In this document: positions 1 through 5,734 of the stretch, in pieces
Layout: every line of letters begins with the position of its first letter
Numbering within the stretch: position 1 is the first letter of the stretch
Source: a virus
Reading direction: 5' to 3' (one strand)
Length of the DNA: 27,704 bases
IMG/VR virus record: IMGVR_UViG_3300006805_000123
Location: 1-27,704 of that record
The notes under the pieces: model-generated
What the model was told of the DNA's origin: nothing
What the model saw: only the letters and a program-made list of their open reading frames with translations
Databases searched by the model: none
Position numbers and translations under genes: made by a program

Positions 1-286
1 AGGGTCAATAGACCTATCAAAAATCGACAAAAGTAAAATCAAAGAAGTAACCTTAAAAGACGGTTCAATCGCTAAGTTTTTAAATATCCAAATTAGCGTA
101 AACAATGAAGCTGATTCTTATGGAAACATCGCAGGTTTAACAATTCAACAAACGCAAGAGGAACGAACCGCAAAGGTAAAAAAAGTTTACTTAGGCAACC
201 TTAAAAGAGTATGGACTGATGTAGTACCGAAATTAGAAGAAAGTAATACAAGTAATACAGATAAAGGCGATGAATTGCCGTTCTGA
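1..286 (+). CDS. Single-stranded-DNA-binding-like phage protein, C-terminal part (5' end outside window)
   Basis: The reading frame is open from base 2 to a TGA at 284-286 and gives about 94 residues. The visible part has a beta-rich body with 'DLSKIDKSKIKEV', 'GSIAKFLNIQISVNNE' and 'KKVYLGNLKRVW', then a polar linker and the acidic end 'GDELPF'. An acidic tip ending in Pro-Phe is the hallmark of SSB proteins, where it recruits partner proteins, and small proteins with this layout sit in replication modules of Bacteroidota phages. Protection of single-stranded DNA during replication is therefore inferred. The start codon and first strands of the fold are not in the window, so the OB fold cannot be confirmed. 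The family is likely but not certain. Confidence 0.6.
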   Translation, partial: GSIDLSKIDKSKIKEVTLKDGSIAKFLNIQISVNNEADSYGNIAGLTIQQTQEERTAKVKKVYLGNLKRVWTDVVPKLEESNTSNTDKGDELPF

Positions 287-320
287 TAACTAATTGAAAA
301 TCAATAAAATACAAAACAAA

Positions 321-530
321 ATGAACATTTTAAGCCTACTATCCGAACAACCTCACGAACCTAACTCAAGTACTTTCTTGAGTGGGGTTTGTTTTAAAAC
401 TACAATACCTCAGAAACGCCCTAAAGACTTCAATCAATGGGTAAGATACATGAGCCGTTTAGGGGTTAAATGGCATGAGGATACAACGAAAAGAAAAGAA
501 ACATCAAAAATTAATTTAACATCAAGATGA
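321..530 (+). CDS. Small hypothetical protein (69 aa)
   Basis: I do not recognise a family. The protein starts MNILSLLSEQPHEPNSS and is polar, with a basic C-terminal third (KRPKDFNQW, then KWHEDTTKRKETSK). I chose the ATG at 321 because it follows the A-rich leader 'acaaaacaaa', the style seen before most genes here; an in-frame TTG at 294 would add nine residues. Its stop overlaps the next start as ATGA, so the two are probably translationally coupled. No membrane segment or metal-binding cluster is visible. It probably belongs to the early operon. Confidence 0.55.
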   Translation: MNILSLLSEQPHEPNSSTFLSGVCFKTTIPQKRPKDFNQWVRYMSRLGVKWHEDTTKRKETSKINLTSR

Positions 531-754
531 AAAAAATAACATCACAAAAAGAAGCTGACGAGGTTAGAACAAATCTTGCAAAACAAGTATCAAATACATT
601 AGGTATACCGATAAGACAAGCCTACAAAAGAATAGATGCGTTTAATTCTGTTCAAGAAGTGTTCTTATTGAAATATGGGATTGAAAGCCCATTAGAAGAA
701 ATTTACCAATTCATAACGGACATTGCAATGCACATACCACAATTAGAGAAATGA
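527..754 (+). CDS. Small hypothetical protein (75 aa)
   Basis: Unrecognised helical protein, starting MKKITSQKEADEVR. The stretch 'NTLGIPIRQAYKRIDAFNS' could be a helix-turn-helix-like pair of helices, but there is no clear family signature. It overlaps both neighbours by four bases (ATGA at each end), so it is a real member of a tightly packed early operon. A DNA-binding or replication-accessory role would be a guess from position only. Confidence 0.55.
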   Translation: MKKITSQKEADEVRTNLAKQVSNTLGIPIRQAYKRIDAFNSVQEVFLLKYGIESPLEEIYQFITDIAMHIPQLEK

Positions 755-1032
755 ATACTTTCTACAACACCACAAACTTAAAAGGCGAAGAACTTAAAGA
801 GGCTAAAACGCAAACATTAAAACAAGACCAAATAATTCTAAAGGCTTTTAAACCTAACTCAATGAATAGTGCATGGTTAATGTTTAATGCTAATGTTTTG
901 CCACAAGGAACTCCCATTACTTCCTATCGAAGAGCCTGTAATACCTTAGTTGAGAAAGGTAAAATAGAAGTTATCGGTAAAAGAAAAGGCAATTTAGGGA
1001 AACCCGAAAATACTTATAAATTAATTTTGTAA
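751..1032 (+). CDS. Winged-helix-like small DNA-binding protein (93 aa)
   Basis: The C-terminal half reads like a winged helix. A helix 'ITSYRRACNTLVEKGKIEVIG' is cut here at its core 'SYRRACNTLVEKGKIEV', and a wing 'KRKGNLGKPENTYKL' follows. Small phage proteins with this recognition helix followed by a Gly-rich wing and a final 'Y.L' strand are common, and are usually regulators or replication accessories. The N-terminal 35 residues are polar and helical. The last codons and TAA lie inside a 19-base sequence (1014-1032) that is repeated exactly after the methyltransferase gene, so this gene's 3' end was apparently duplicated. Its TAA overlaps the methyltransferase ATG by one base. Function beyond probable DNA binding is unknown. 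Confidence 0.55.
   Translation: MNTFYNTTNLKGEELKEAKTQTLKQDQIILKAFKPNSMNSAWLMFNANVLPQGTPITSYRRACNTLVEKGKIEVIGKRKGNLGKPENTYKLIL
1014..1032 (+). repeat. 19-base direct repeat, left copy
   Basis: TTATAAATTAATTTTGTAA is found here and again, exactly, at 1650-1668. Here it encodes the last residues (Tyr-Lys-Leu-Ile-Leu) and stop of the winged-helix gene. It also contains TAATTTTG (1022-1029), a TAnnTTTG match just before the methyltransferase ATG. Flanking bases differ on both sides, so the identity is exactly 19 bases. Confidence 0.9.
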
Positions 1033-1655
1033 TGAGTACTATTAATTTTCACAACTGCGACAACATGGAATTTATGAAAAACATTCCTGACAAGTTTTAT
1101 GATTTGGCTATTGTAGACCCACCTTATGGGATTAATATAATGAAGAAGTGGGGGAATGATAAAAATGATTATCGACAATTTGACATAAAAGAATGGGATA
1201 ATAATAGACCAAAAAAAGAATATTTTGAAGAACTATTCAGAATAAGTAAAAATCAAATTATTTGGGGTGGTAATTATTTTACAGACAATTTACCTATTTC
1301 AATGGGTTGGGCGATATGGGATAAAGGGCAAGAAGATTTTACTTTAGCTGATTGTGAATTAGCTTGGACATCTTTTAATAAGGCTATTAGAAGAAAAGTT
1401 ATACATCGCTCAAATAAAAATAATCCTAACAGAATACATATATGCCAAAAACCAATACAACTATATAAATGGCTTTTAACTAAGTACGCTAAACAAGGCG
1501 ATAAGATATTAGATACCCATGGTGGTTCTATGTCTATTGCTATTGCTTGTCACGACTTAGGATTTGATTTAGACCTATGTGAGTTAGACAAAGACTATTT
1601 CGACGCAGGGGTTAAACGATTTGAGCAACATAAAAAACAATTAAAACTTTTATAA
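1032..1655 (+). CDS. Phage DNA adenine-N6 methyltransferase
   Basis: This is an amino-methyltransferase of about 207 residues, a normal size for the short phage form. Motif IV 'VDPPYGIN' is at about residues 28-35, with DPPY at 29-32. A second conserved block 'IIWGGNYF' follows. The 'QKP' block is at about 145, and the SAM-binding region 'ILDTHGGSMSIAIA' is near 160-172, followed by 'CELDKDYFDAGVKRFE'. Catalytic motif before SAM motif is the beta-class order. The usual FxGxG of motif I is replaced by THGGSM, a variant seen in phage adenine methylases. No restriction enzyme gene lies next to it, so an orphan methylase protecting phage DNA or marking it for timing is likely. The gene is bracketed by a 19-base direct repeat, and its stop codon lies within the right copy, which suggests it was inserted as a unit. 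Confidence 0.88.
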   Translation: MSTINFHNCDNMEFMKNIPDKFYDLAIVDPPYGINIMKKWGNDKNDYRQFDIKEWDNNRPKKEYFEELFRISKNQIIWGGNYFTDNLPISMGWAIWDKGQEDFTLADCELAWTSFNKAIRRKVIHRSNKNNPNRIHICQKPIQLYKWLLTKYAKQGDKILDTHGGSMSIAIACHDLGFDLDLCELDKDYFDAGVKRFEQHKKQLKLL

Positions 1656-1668
1656 ATTAATTTTGTAA
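1650..1668 (+). repeat. 19-base direct repeat, right copy
   Basis: Exact copy of TTATAAATTAATTTTGTAA at 1014-1032, 636 bases downstream. In this copy the sequence supplies the last Leu codon and TAA of the methyltransferase. It also supplies the TTTG (1662-1665) that acts as the -33 element of the promoter at 1662-1692. Confidence 0.9.
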
Positions 1669-1692
1669 AGTTAAAACGAAATACTATATTTG
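1662..1692 (+). promoter_or_regulatory. Strong Bacteroidota-type promoter for the RNA leader and replication genes
   Basis: TTTG at 1662-1665, a 19-base spacer, then TATATTTG at 1685-1692. This is a full match to the Bacteroidota vegetative promoter consensus TTTG-N19-21-TAnnTTTG. Transcription would start about five bases after the last G, at or near G1697, which is the first base of a 12-base inverted repeat. The 12-mer TATATTTGCATT recurs at 11907-11918 before the YopX gene. Confidence 0.8.
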
Positions 1693-1696
1693 CATT

Positions 1697-1803
1697 GTTC
1701 CGTCTCAATGAACACAAAAATTTACACATCGAATCCCCTGACCTTTTTAGGTAGCATATCTTTGAGACGGAACTGCTATTTATCTAGAATCGGGGGATTT
1801 TAT
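1697..1803 (+). ncRNA. Candidate pseudoknotted structured RNA: stand-alone small RNA or 5' leader
   Basis: The 160-base gap holds two long interleaved stems. Stem 1 pairs GTTCCGTCTCAA (1697-1708) with TTGAGACGGAAC (1762-1773), 12 perfect pairs. Stem 2 pairs GAATCCCCTG (1731-1740, inside the stem 1 loop) with CGGGGGATTT (1791-1800), ten pairs of which two are G-U. A small hairpin ACCT-TTTT-AGGT (1741-1752) directly follows the 5' strand of stem 2. The joining segments of 22, 21 and 17 bases are long enough for an H-type pseudoknot. The predicted transcription start coincides with base 1 of stem 1. An AT-rich run follows stem 2, and the next ATG is 17 bases past it. It could be a small RNA ending near 1805 or a leader controlling the replication genes. 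I do not recognise it as a named RNA family. Confidence 0.6.
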
Positions 1804-1816
1804 ATTTTACAACAAA

Positions 1817-2509
1817 ATGGCAGAAAATAAAAAGTCATTCATATTGTATTGTGATTTATTGCATACAATAGATTTAATGCCTGATGAAAATGCAGGTAAA
1901 TTGTTTAAACACATACTAAAATATGTAAATGACTTAGACCCTCAAACTGATGACTTAATTACAAAGCTATCATTTGAACCGATAAAACAACAACTAAAAA
2001 GAGATTTAAACGCTTGGGAGAAAAGTTTAGAAGTTAAAAGCGATTCAGGTAAATTAGGCAATTTAAAAAGGTGGCATTTAGATTTATATTCACAAGTAAT
2101 TGAAAATAAACTAACTATAGATGAAGCTATGGTAATCGCACACAATCGCAAAACATCGCAACCCGATACTTTGCAATCGCAGACTATCCCAAACATCGCT
2201 GTTAATGTAAATGTAAATGATACTGTAACTGATAATGTAATTAAAGAACCTAAGGTTCTAACTGATTTTGATAAGGCTTTTAATGCTTATTTAGAAATGA
2301 GAAAAAAAATAAAGAAACCTGCCACCGAAGAAGCGATAAGATTAGTTAAAGATAAATTAACTAAGATGTGTGGGAGTAACGAACTTTTGAAAATTAGAAT
2401 ACTCAATCAATCAATCATAAATTCTTGGCAAGATGTTTACGATATTAAGATACCTAAACCACAAAACAAAATTGATACACCCGAAATAAAAGACATTAAA
2501 CAATATTAA
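1817..2509 (+). CDS. DUF6291-type phage replication (replisome organiser-like) protein
   Basis: The N-terminal 75 residues, from 'KKSFILYCDLLHTIDLMPDE' to 'LSFEPIKQQLKRDLNAWEK', match the DUF6291 pattern of phage proteins placed just before helicase loaders. The pattern is a short strand, a Leu-rich helix pair, then a helix with 'AWEKSLEVKSDSGKLGN'. The middle (about 110-145) is a low-complexity, Asn/Val-rich linker. The C-terminal part 'FNAYLEMRKKIKKPATEEA' to 'SIINSWQDVYD' resembles the C-terminal domain of phage replication initiation proteins, which contacts DNA and the loader. The protein probably marks the replication origin and delivers the helicase loader encoded next. It is the first gene after the promoter and structured RNA, so it may be controlled through that leader. 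Confidence 0.65.
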   Translation: MAENKKSFILYCDLLHTIDLMPDENAGKLFKHILKYVNDLDPQTDDLITKLSFEPIKQQLKRDLNAWEKSLEVKSDSGKLGNLKRWHLDLYSQVIENKLTIDEAMVIAHNRKTSQPDTLQSQTIPNIAVNVNVNDTVTDNVIKEPKVLTDFDKAFNAYLEMRKKIKKPATEEAIRLVKDKLTKMCGSNELLKIRILNQSIINSWQDVYDIKIPKPQNKIDTPEIKDIKQY

Positions 2510-2510
2510 C

Positions 2511-3104
2511 ATGAAAAAAACATATTTAAATATAAATTACCTCGCAAAAGAATGGTTAAACATAGGGGTAAAAATTAAACCACAATTTCAACCTGATACG
2601 ATTTCAAGTATTATGGTTAAGTTTTTTTGCTCAGAAAGAGAAACGCATTTCCCAAGTTTAAAAATAGAACCACTTAAAGGGCTTATGTTAATGGGTTTTG
2701 TCGGTGTAGGTAAAACACTTAACTTTACTATTTATCGTTCAATACAAGCAAAAGTAGATGGCATTGGAATGAGAATAATAAGTTCTAAGCAGATTGAAAC
2801 ACAATTTAAACAAGAGGGCGAAATATTTATTCAGTCATTAATTGATGCTGACGAACTTTTAATAGATGACTTAGGTTCTGAATCGAAGTCAATAAAGGAC
2901 TATGGCAACGATAGAAATTTAATTGCGGATATTTTAGTCCAAAGGTATATCCGATTTCAAAGAAACGAATGTATTACCCACGCAACTACCAACTTAAATG
3001 TCGAACTATTAATAAACCATTATGATGTAAGGTTAATTGATAGGATGAAAGAAATGTTTGTATTAAAGAAAATTAACTCAGAGAAAGTAAGTAAAAGAGC
3101 ATGA
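2511..3104 (+). CDS. DnaC-like AAA+ helicase loader
   Basis: A 197-residue P-loop ATPase with Walker A 'GFVGVGKT' at 62-69, Walker B 'LLIDDLG' at 116-122, a sensor-like 'THATTNLN' around 156-163, and the Arg-containing 'YDVRLIDRMKEM' at 171-182 where AAA+ proteins keep the arginine finger. The combination of 'DDLG', 'TTNLN' and 'R..DRM' is diagnostic of the DnaC/IstB family. DnaC proteins load the replicative helicase onto single-stranded DNA. No helicase gene is in the window, so it must load a host helicase or one encoded to the left. It follows the DUF6291 protein by one base and overlaps the next gene by four. Confidence 0.85.
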   Translation: MKKTYLNINYLAKEWLNIGVKIKPQFQPDTISSIMVKFFCSERETHFPSLKIEPLKGLMLMGFVGVGKTLNFTIYRSIQAKVDGIGMRIISSKQIETQFKQEGEIFIQSLIDADELLIDDLGSESKSIKDYGNDRNLIADILVQRYIRFQRNECITHATTNLNVELLINHYDVRLIDRMKEMFVLKKINSEKVSKRA

Positions 3105-3313
3105 CCAGTGAGCAAATCTATATGGAGGTTTGCAGACTTTACTTTCGTGAAAACTATTCAAGAGAGGAAATAGTAGAGATACTTTCGTTTAATCTTCTTG
3201 ACTATGTACACGAAACAACTAACTGCATTTATAAAATGAGCGAAGAAATGACAGTAGTAAACACGATAATAATGAACGAAACTGAAAGCCACGCACAAAG
3301 CAAATATTATTAA
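3101..3313 (+). CDS. Small hypothetical protein (70 aa)
   Basis: Unrecognised, starts MTSEQIYMEVCRLYFREN. It is mainly helical and mildly acidic at the C-terminal end. Its start overlaps the helicase loader stop by four bases, and the next gene begins immediately after its TAA, so it is cotranscribed with the replication genes. No metal-binding or catalytic pattern is visible. Confidence 0.5.
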   Translation: MTSEQIYMEVCRLYFRENYSREEIVEILSFNLLDYVHETTNCIYKMSEEMTVVNTIIMNETESHAQSKYY

Positions 3314-3496
3314 ATGGATTTAGAAATTATAATTATATTGCAAGACTATTTTTTACCTTTGGACATTGTGGTTAAAAATAATTTAATCTACATAAAAGAC
3401 GAAAGTAAAACCTTGCATACATTTGATATTAATTACTTAGCCTACCTATACGAAAACAACGAATTAAATAAATACTTAAAAGAAATAACAACATGA
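3314..3496 (+). CDS. Small hypothetical protein (60 aa)
   Basis: Unrecognised acidic protein, starts MDLEIIIILQDYFL. The Ile/Leu-rich start is too short and too interrupted by acidic residues to be a membrane segment. The stretch 'IVVKNNLIYIKDESKTLHTF' suggests a small beta-sheet. It begins with no gap after the previous stop and overlaps the next ORF by four bases. Confidence 0.5.
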   Translation: MDLEIIIILQDYFLPLDIVVKNNLIYIKDESKTLHTFDINYLAYLYENNELNKYLKEITT

Positions 3497-3618
3497 AAAA
3501 CAAACTCAGAAGAAAATTACTAAAGCAAAAAAAATATGTTTTAGTTGCATTGATAGAATTTGGCGAAGTTGAAGTAAATAAACAACAAGCCTATTTTGAT
3601 TATACATTTAATTTTTAA
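3493..3618 (+). CDS. Very small hypothetical protein (41 aa)
   Basis: Starts MKNKLRRKLLKQKKYVLVAL and ends DYTFNF before TAA at 3616-3618. A strongly basic N-terminus is followed by a short beta-like stretch. Its start overlaps the previous stop as ATGA, and the next gene starts eight bases after its stop. That packing and its A-rich codon use are like its neighbours and support translation. Function unknown. Confidence 0.45.
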   Translation: MKNKLRRKLLKQKKYVLVALIEFGEVEVNKQQAYFDYTFNF

Positions 3619-3625
3619 TAACAAC

Positions 3626-4351
3626 ATGAAAACAATAAACAACTCATTAGTAAACAAAATAAAACAAGAGGTAAACCATGCACATTTAGTTGATGTGAAT
3701 GAGTACACTAAGAAAACAGACTATGTATTAGCAAGGTATCAATATTATTCCTTACTAAGTGAATTTACTACCTTAGACAAAGAAAGTATCGCAAACACGA
3801 TTAAACAGACTAAAACAACCTATTTAAACTCATTAAGGAAACACAATGAATTAATTTATACAGATAGTGTTTATAGACTTAAGTACAATGAATTGTTTGC
3901 AAAGATTAAAACAAGCCTTTATGATTACGAAAAAATGTACAAATCACTTTTAAAAGATTATGAAAATTTAGAAGCAAGATACCGACAATTAAAAACAGAA
4001 CATAAAGCAATTTTAGTTAAGTTTGAAAAGCCAAAACTAGAAAAACAAAACGACCATGTCGAGAGGGTTAAAGAAGTGGTAAACGAATATTTTAACACTG
4101 ACATAAGCATTAAGATTAGAAAACAAGAATTTGTAATAGGCAGGGCAATTTACTCAGCTATCTTATTTAAAACTACCTCAATGTTGCATGGTCAAATAGC
4201 AAAGACTTTAGACTTAGATAGGTCAACTATTTACAATTCAATGAGCAACCACGAAGATTGGATAGAGTTTGACAAAGTGTATAAAAAAGACTACGAAACA
4301 ATTTTAAGACAAATCGAAAATGAAGAACAAAGACAAACAAATAACAATTAA
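3626..4351 (+). CDS. Phage protein with DnaA domain IV-like C-terminal DNA-binding domain
   Basis: A 241-residue protein with a helical N-terminal region, a coiled coil at about 95-135 (rich in Tyr, Leu, Glu, Lys), and a C-terminal domain at about 146-212. The last domain reads 'VVNEYFNTDISIKIRKQEFV', a helix 'AIYSAILFKTTSMLHGQIAK', then 'DLDRSTIYNSMSNHEDW'. This follows domain IV of DnaA, where 'RDHSTVLHAxRK' reads the DnaA box, so sequence-specific DNA binding at an origin or promoter is likely. There is no AAA+ domain, so it is not a full initiator. I preferred ATG 3626, which follows 'ataacaac', over an upstream non-ATG start at 3596 that would overlap the preceding small gene. Confidence 0.65.
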   Translation: MKTINNSLVNKIKQEVNHAHLVDVNEYTKKTDYVLARYQYYSLLSEFTTLDKESIANTIKQTKTTYLNSLRKHNELIYTDSVYRLKYNELFAKIKTSLYDYEKMYKSLLKDYENLEARYRQLKTEHKAILVKFEKPKLEKQNDHVERVKEVVNEYFNTDISIKIRKQEFVIGRAIYSAILFKTTSMLHGQIAKTLDLDRSTIYNSMSNHEDWIEFDKVYKKDYETILRQIENEEQRQTNNN

Positions 4352-4457
4352 GTATTCCAAAGGACTTGAAAATAGCACTCAGGTTATTTGGGAATCAGAC
4401 TATTTTAGGGTAAAATTAAAGTTGGAAAGGTTAGGTTATGAAGTTAAAAAGTTATGA
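4320..4457 (+). CDS. Very small hypothetical protein (45 aa), overlapping both neighbours
   Basis: Starts MKNKDKQITIKYSKG, with 'STQVIWESDYFRVKLKLERL' in the middle, and ends in LGYEVKKL before TGA at 4455-4457. It overlaps the 3' end of the DnaA-like gene by 32 bases and the start of ninG by four (ATGA). It fills the otherwise unexplained 100-base gap between those genes. The beta-alpha pattern is plausible for a real small protein. Function unknown. Confidence 0.5.
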   Translation: MKNKDKQITIKYSKGLENSTQVIWESDYFRVKLKLERLGYEVKKL

Positions 4458-4972
4458 AAACCTGCAAAATATGTAAAGAAGATTTTGAGCCTATAAGACC
4501 ATTGCAAACTACTTGCAGTTACAAATGTGCATTAGATTATAGCAGGGGTAAAATAGCAAAAGAAGTAAAGGCTGAAAACAAAGTTAAAAAAGAACGATTA
4601 AAAACAAAAGGTCAGCACCTTAAAGAACTTCAAATCATTTTTAATAAGTTTATAAGGCTTAGAGATAAAGGTAAAAACTGCATTAGTTGTGATGCAAAGA
4701 TAAAAGGCAACGGACACGCTTCTCACTTCTTTTCAGTAGGTTCAAACCCTGCATTGAGGTTTAATGAGAATAACGCTCATTGCAGTTGTGAGTATTGTAA
4801 TACCTACCTACATGGTAATTTATACGAATATTCAATAAGGCTACCTGAAAGAATAGGAGAAAGAGAATACCAAAAACTACTAGCGTCAAAAGGCGAGAAA
4901 CTACATTTAAGTATTCCTGAAATTGAAATGCTAAAGACGATTTATAAAAACAAAATAAAAGATTTAGAATAA
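4454..4972 (+). CDS. ninG: NinG/Rap-like recombination protein
   Basis: A 172-residue protein with the two-part zinc-site layout of lambda NinG (Rap). The first site is C4-x2-C7 with C21-x3-C25 at the N-terminus. The second is C76-x2-C79 with H88 and H91 ('GHASHFFSVGS') and a 'HCSCEYCN' cluster at 109-116. The lysine-rich helix between them (about 30-55) and the ending 'IPEIEMLKTIYKNKIKDLE' are also typical. NinG is a structure-specific endonuclease that promotes recombination and branch resolution during phage replication. It sits between the replication genes and later genes, as in lambdoid phages. Confidence 0.85.
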   Translation: MKTCKICKEDFEPIRPLQTTCSYKCALDYSRGKIAKEVKAENKVKKERLKTKGQHLKELQIIFNKFIRLRDKGKNCISCDAKIKGNGHASHFFSVGSNPALRFNENNAHCSCEYCNTYLHGNLYEYSIRLPERIGEREYQKLLASKGEKLHLSIPEIEMLKTIYKNKIKDLE

Positions 4973-4975
4973 AAG

Positions 4976-5007
4976 TTTGTATCTTTAAAAATAAAAATTT
5001 AATATTG
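4976..5007 (+). promoter_or_regulatory. Probable Bacteroidota-type promoter before the gene at 5016
   Basis: TTTG at 4976-4979, a 20-base spacer, and TAATATTG at 5000-5007, which has one mismatch to TAnnTTTG. It lies in the 43-base gap after ninG. The predicted start is about 5012, only about four bases before the ATG at 5016, so the transcript would be leaderless or nearly so. Confidence 0.45.
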
Positions 5008-5015
5008 TAAACGAA

Positions 5016-5240
5016 ATGACACAGAAACCTGAACAAACACCACTTCAAAAGTACATTGACCAAATAGTTGATAGAATAGCAACAAAAGAGGGGGCGTGTA
5101 CCCGAAACAGAAAAGCAGATAAAGTAGAATTTTGGATAGTAAGACCTAATTACACTGTTCACGCTTCAGTAACCTATGCAGAACTTGAAAGGTGCATGAT
5201 GTTGGAGACTTATCCCGACCAATTACTTAAGTATGTTTGA
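5016..5240 (+). CDS. Small hypothetical protein (74 aa)
   Basis: Unrecognised, starts MTQKPEQTPLQKYIDQIVDR. 'RKADKVEFWIVRPNYTVHA' suggests a beta-hairpin, followed by a helix 'YAELERCMML'. It is the first gene after a probable promoter, and its TGA overlaps the next ATG by one base. The next gene may be sigma-like, so a regulatory pair is possible but unproven. Confidence 0.5.
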   Translation: MTQKPEQTPLQKYIDQIVDRIATKEGACTRNRKADKVEFWIVRPNYTVHASVTYAELERCMMLETYPDQLLKYV

Positions 5241-5734
5241 TGAACTTTAATGACCTAATTACTGAAGCATACTATTCAGCAGACTTAATAAAAGCCTGCA
5301 AGAGTATAGCCGATAATAATTGGGAAGATTTAAGAGGGCAAGTATTGGTCAAGATGTTAGAAATGAACGAACACCAAAGAGAGAAAATCAAATCAGTAAA
5401 AGGTTTTATGATTCGTTCTTGTTGGAATTTAGGGCTAGACATTAAGAAGTCTAAATTAAATTCAATCGAGTTTGTTCAGATAAATGACCAAGTAATGAGC
5501 CAAGCCGAAGAAATTAAAGACACGTTAATAATTGACAAGATAAAAAAAGACTTAGAAAACCCGAAACGATTTTATCATGCTAGAGTATTTGTTTACTCAA
5601 ATGTGTACGGGAATGTGTACGGGCTTTATACCAACATTAAAAAAAACGGGTTAGTAATTCCATACAACGAACTATTAAAAACTTACAACGAATACAAACA
5701 ATACATTAAAAACTATGAAAGTAGCATACGTTAG
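5240..5734 (+). CDS. Possible sigma-70-like small regulatory protein (164 aa)
   Basis: The N-terminal half, 'ADNNWEDLRGQVLVKMLEM' then 'IKSVKGFMIRSCWNLGLD', resembles region 2 of small sigma-like proteins seen in Bacteroidota phages, where a 'W-E-D-L' turn leads into paired helices. A clear region 4 helix-turn-helix is not visible, so this is tentative. The C-terminal half has a perfect 12-base tandem duplication giving NVYG-NVYG. The start at ATG 5240 gives a one-base overlap with the preceding stop; a TTG at 5237 would add one residue. The 3' end overlaps the glycosyltransferase start by 20 bases. If sigma-like, it could direct host polymerase to later phage genes. Confidence 0.4.
   Translation: MNFNDLITEAYYSADLIKACKSIADNNWEDLRGQVLVKMLEMNEHQREKIKSVKGFMIRSCWNLGLDIKKSKLNSIEFVQINDQVMSQAEEIKDTLIIDKIKKDLENPKRFYHARVFVYSNVYGNVYGLYTNIKKNGLVIPYNELLKTYNEYKQYIKNYESSIR
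5600..5623 (+). repeat. Perfect 12-base tandem repeat inside a coding region
   Basis: AATGTGTACGGG occurs twice in a row. It is in frame and duplicates the peptide Asn-Val-Tyr-Gly in the sigma-like protein, so it looks like a recent slippage duplication rather than an origin iteron. Confidence 0.85.

Noticed and set aside
1731-1808. Stem 2 with its AT-rich tail as a simple intrinsic terminator
   Set aside because: The two strands are 50 bases apart with stem 1's 3' strand between them, so it is not a compact terminator hairpin. Ending of a small RNA here remains possible and is noted under the RNA.
4980-4987. TATCTTTA as a -7 box after ninG
   Set aside because: No TTTG at 19-21 bases upstream. 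The TTTG at 4976 pairs better with TAATATTG at 5000-5007.
4761-5162. Minus-strand open frame of 133 codons opposite ninG and the next gene
   Set aside because: Phe/Leu/Cys-rich protein typical of a shadow frame. It runs across two plus-strand genes and a promoter, and has no sensible leader.
5600-5623. Tandem repeat as origin iterons or CRISPR repeats
   Set aside because: Only two 12-base units without spacers, in frame within a gene.
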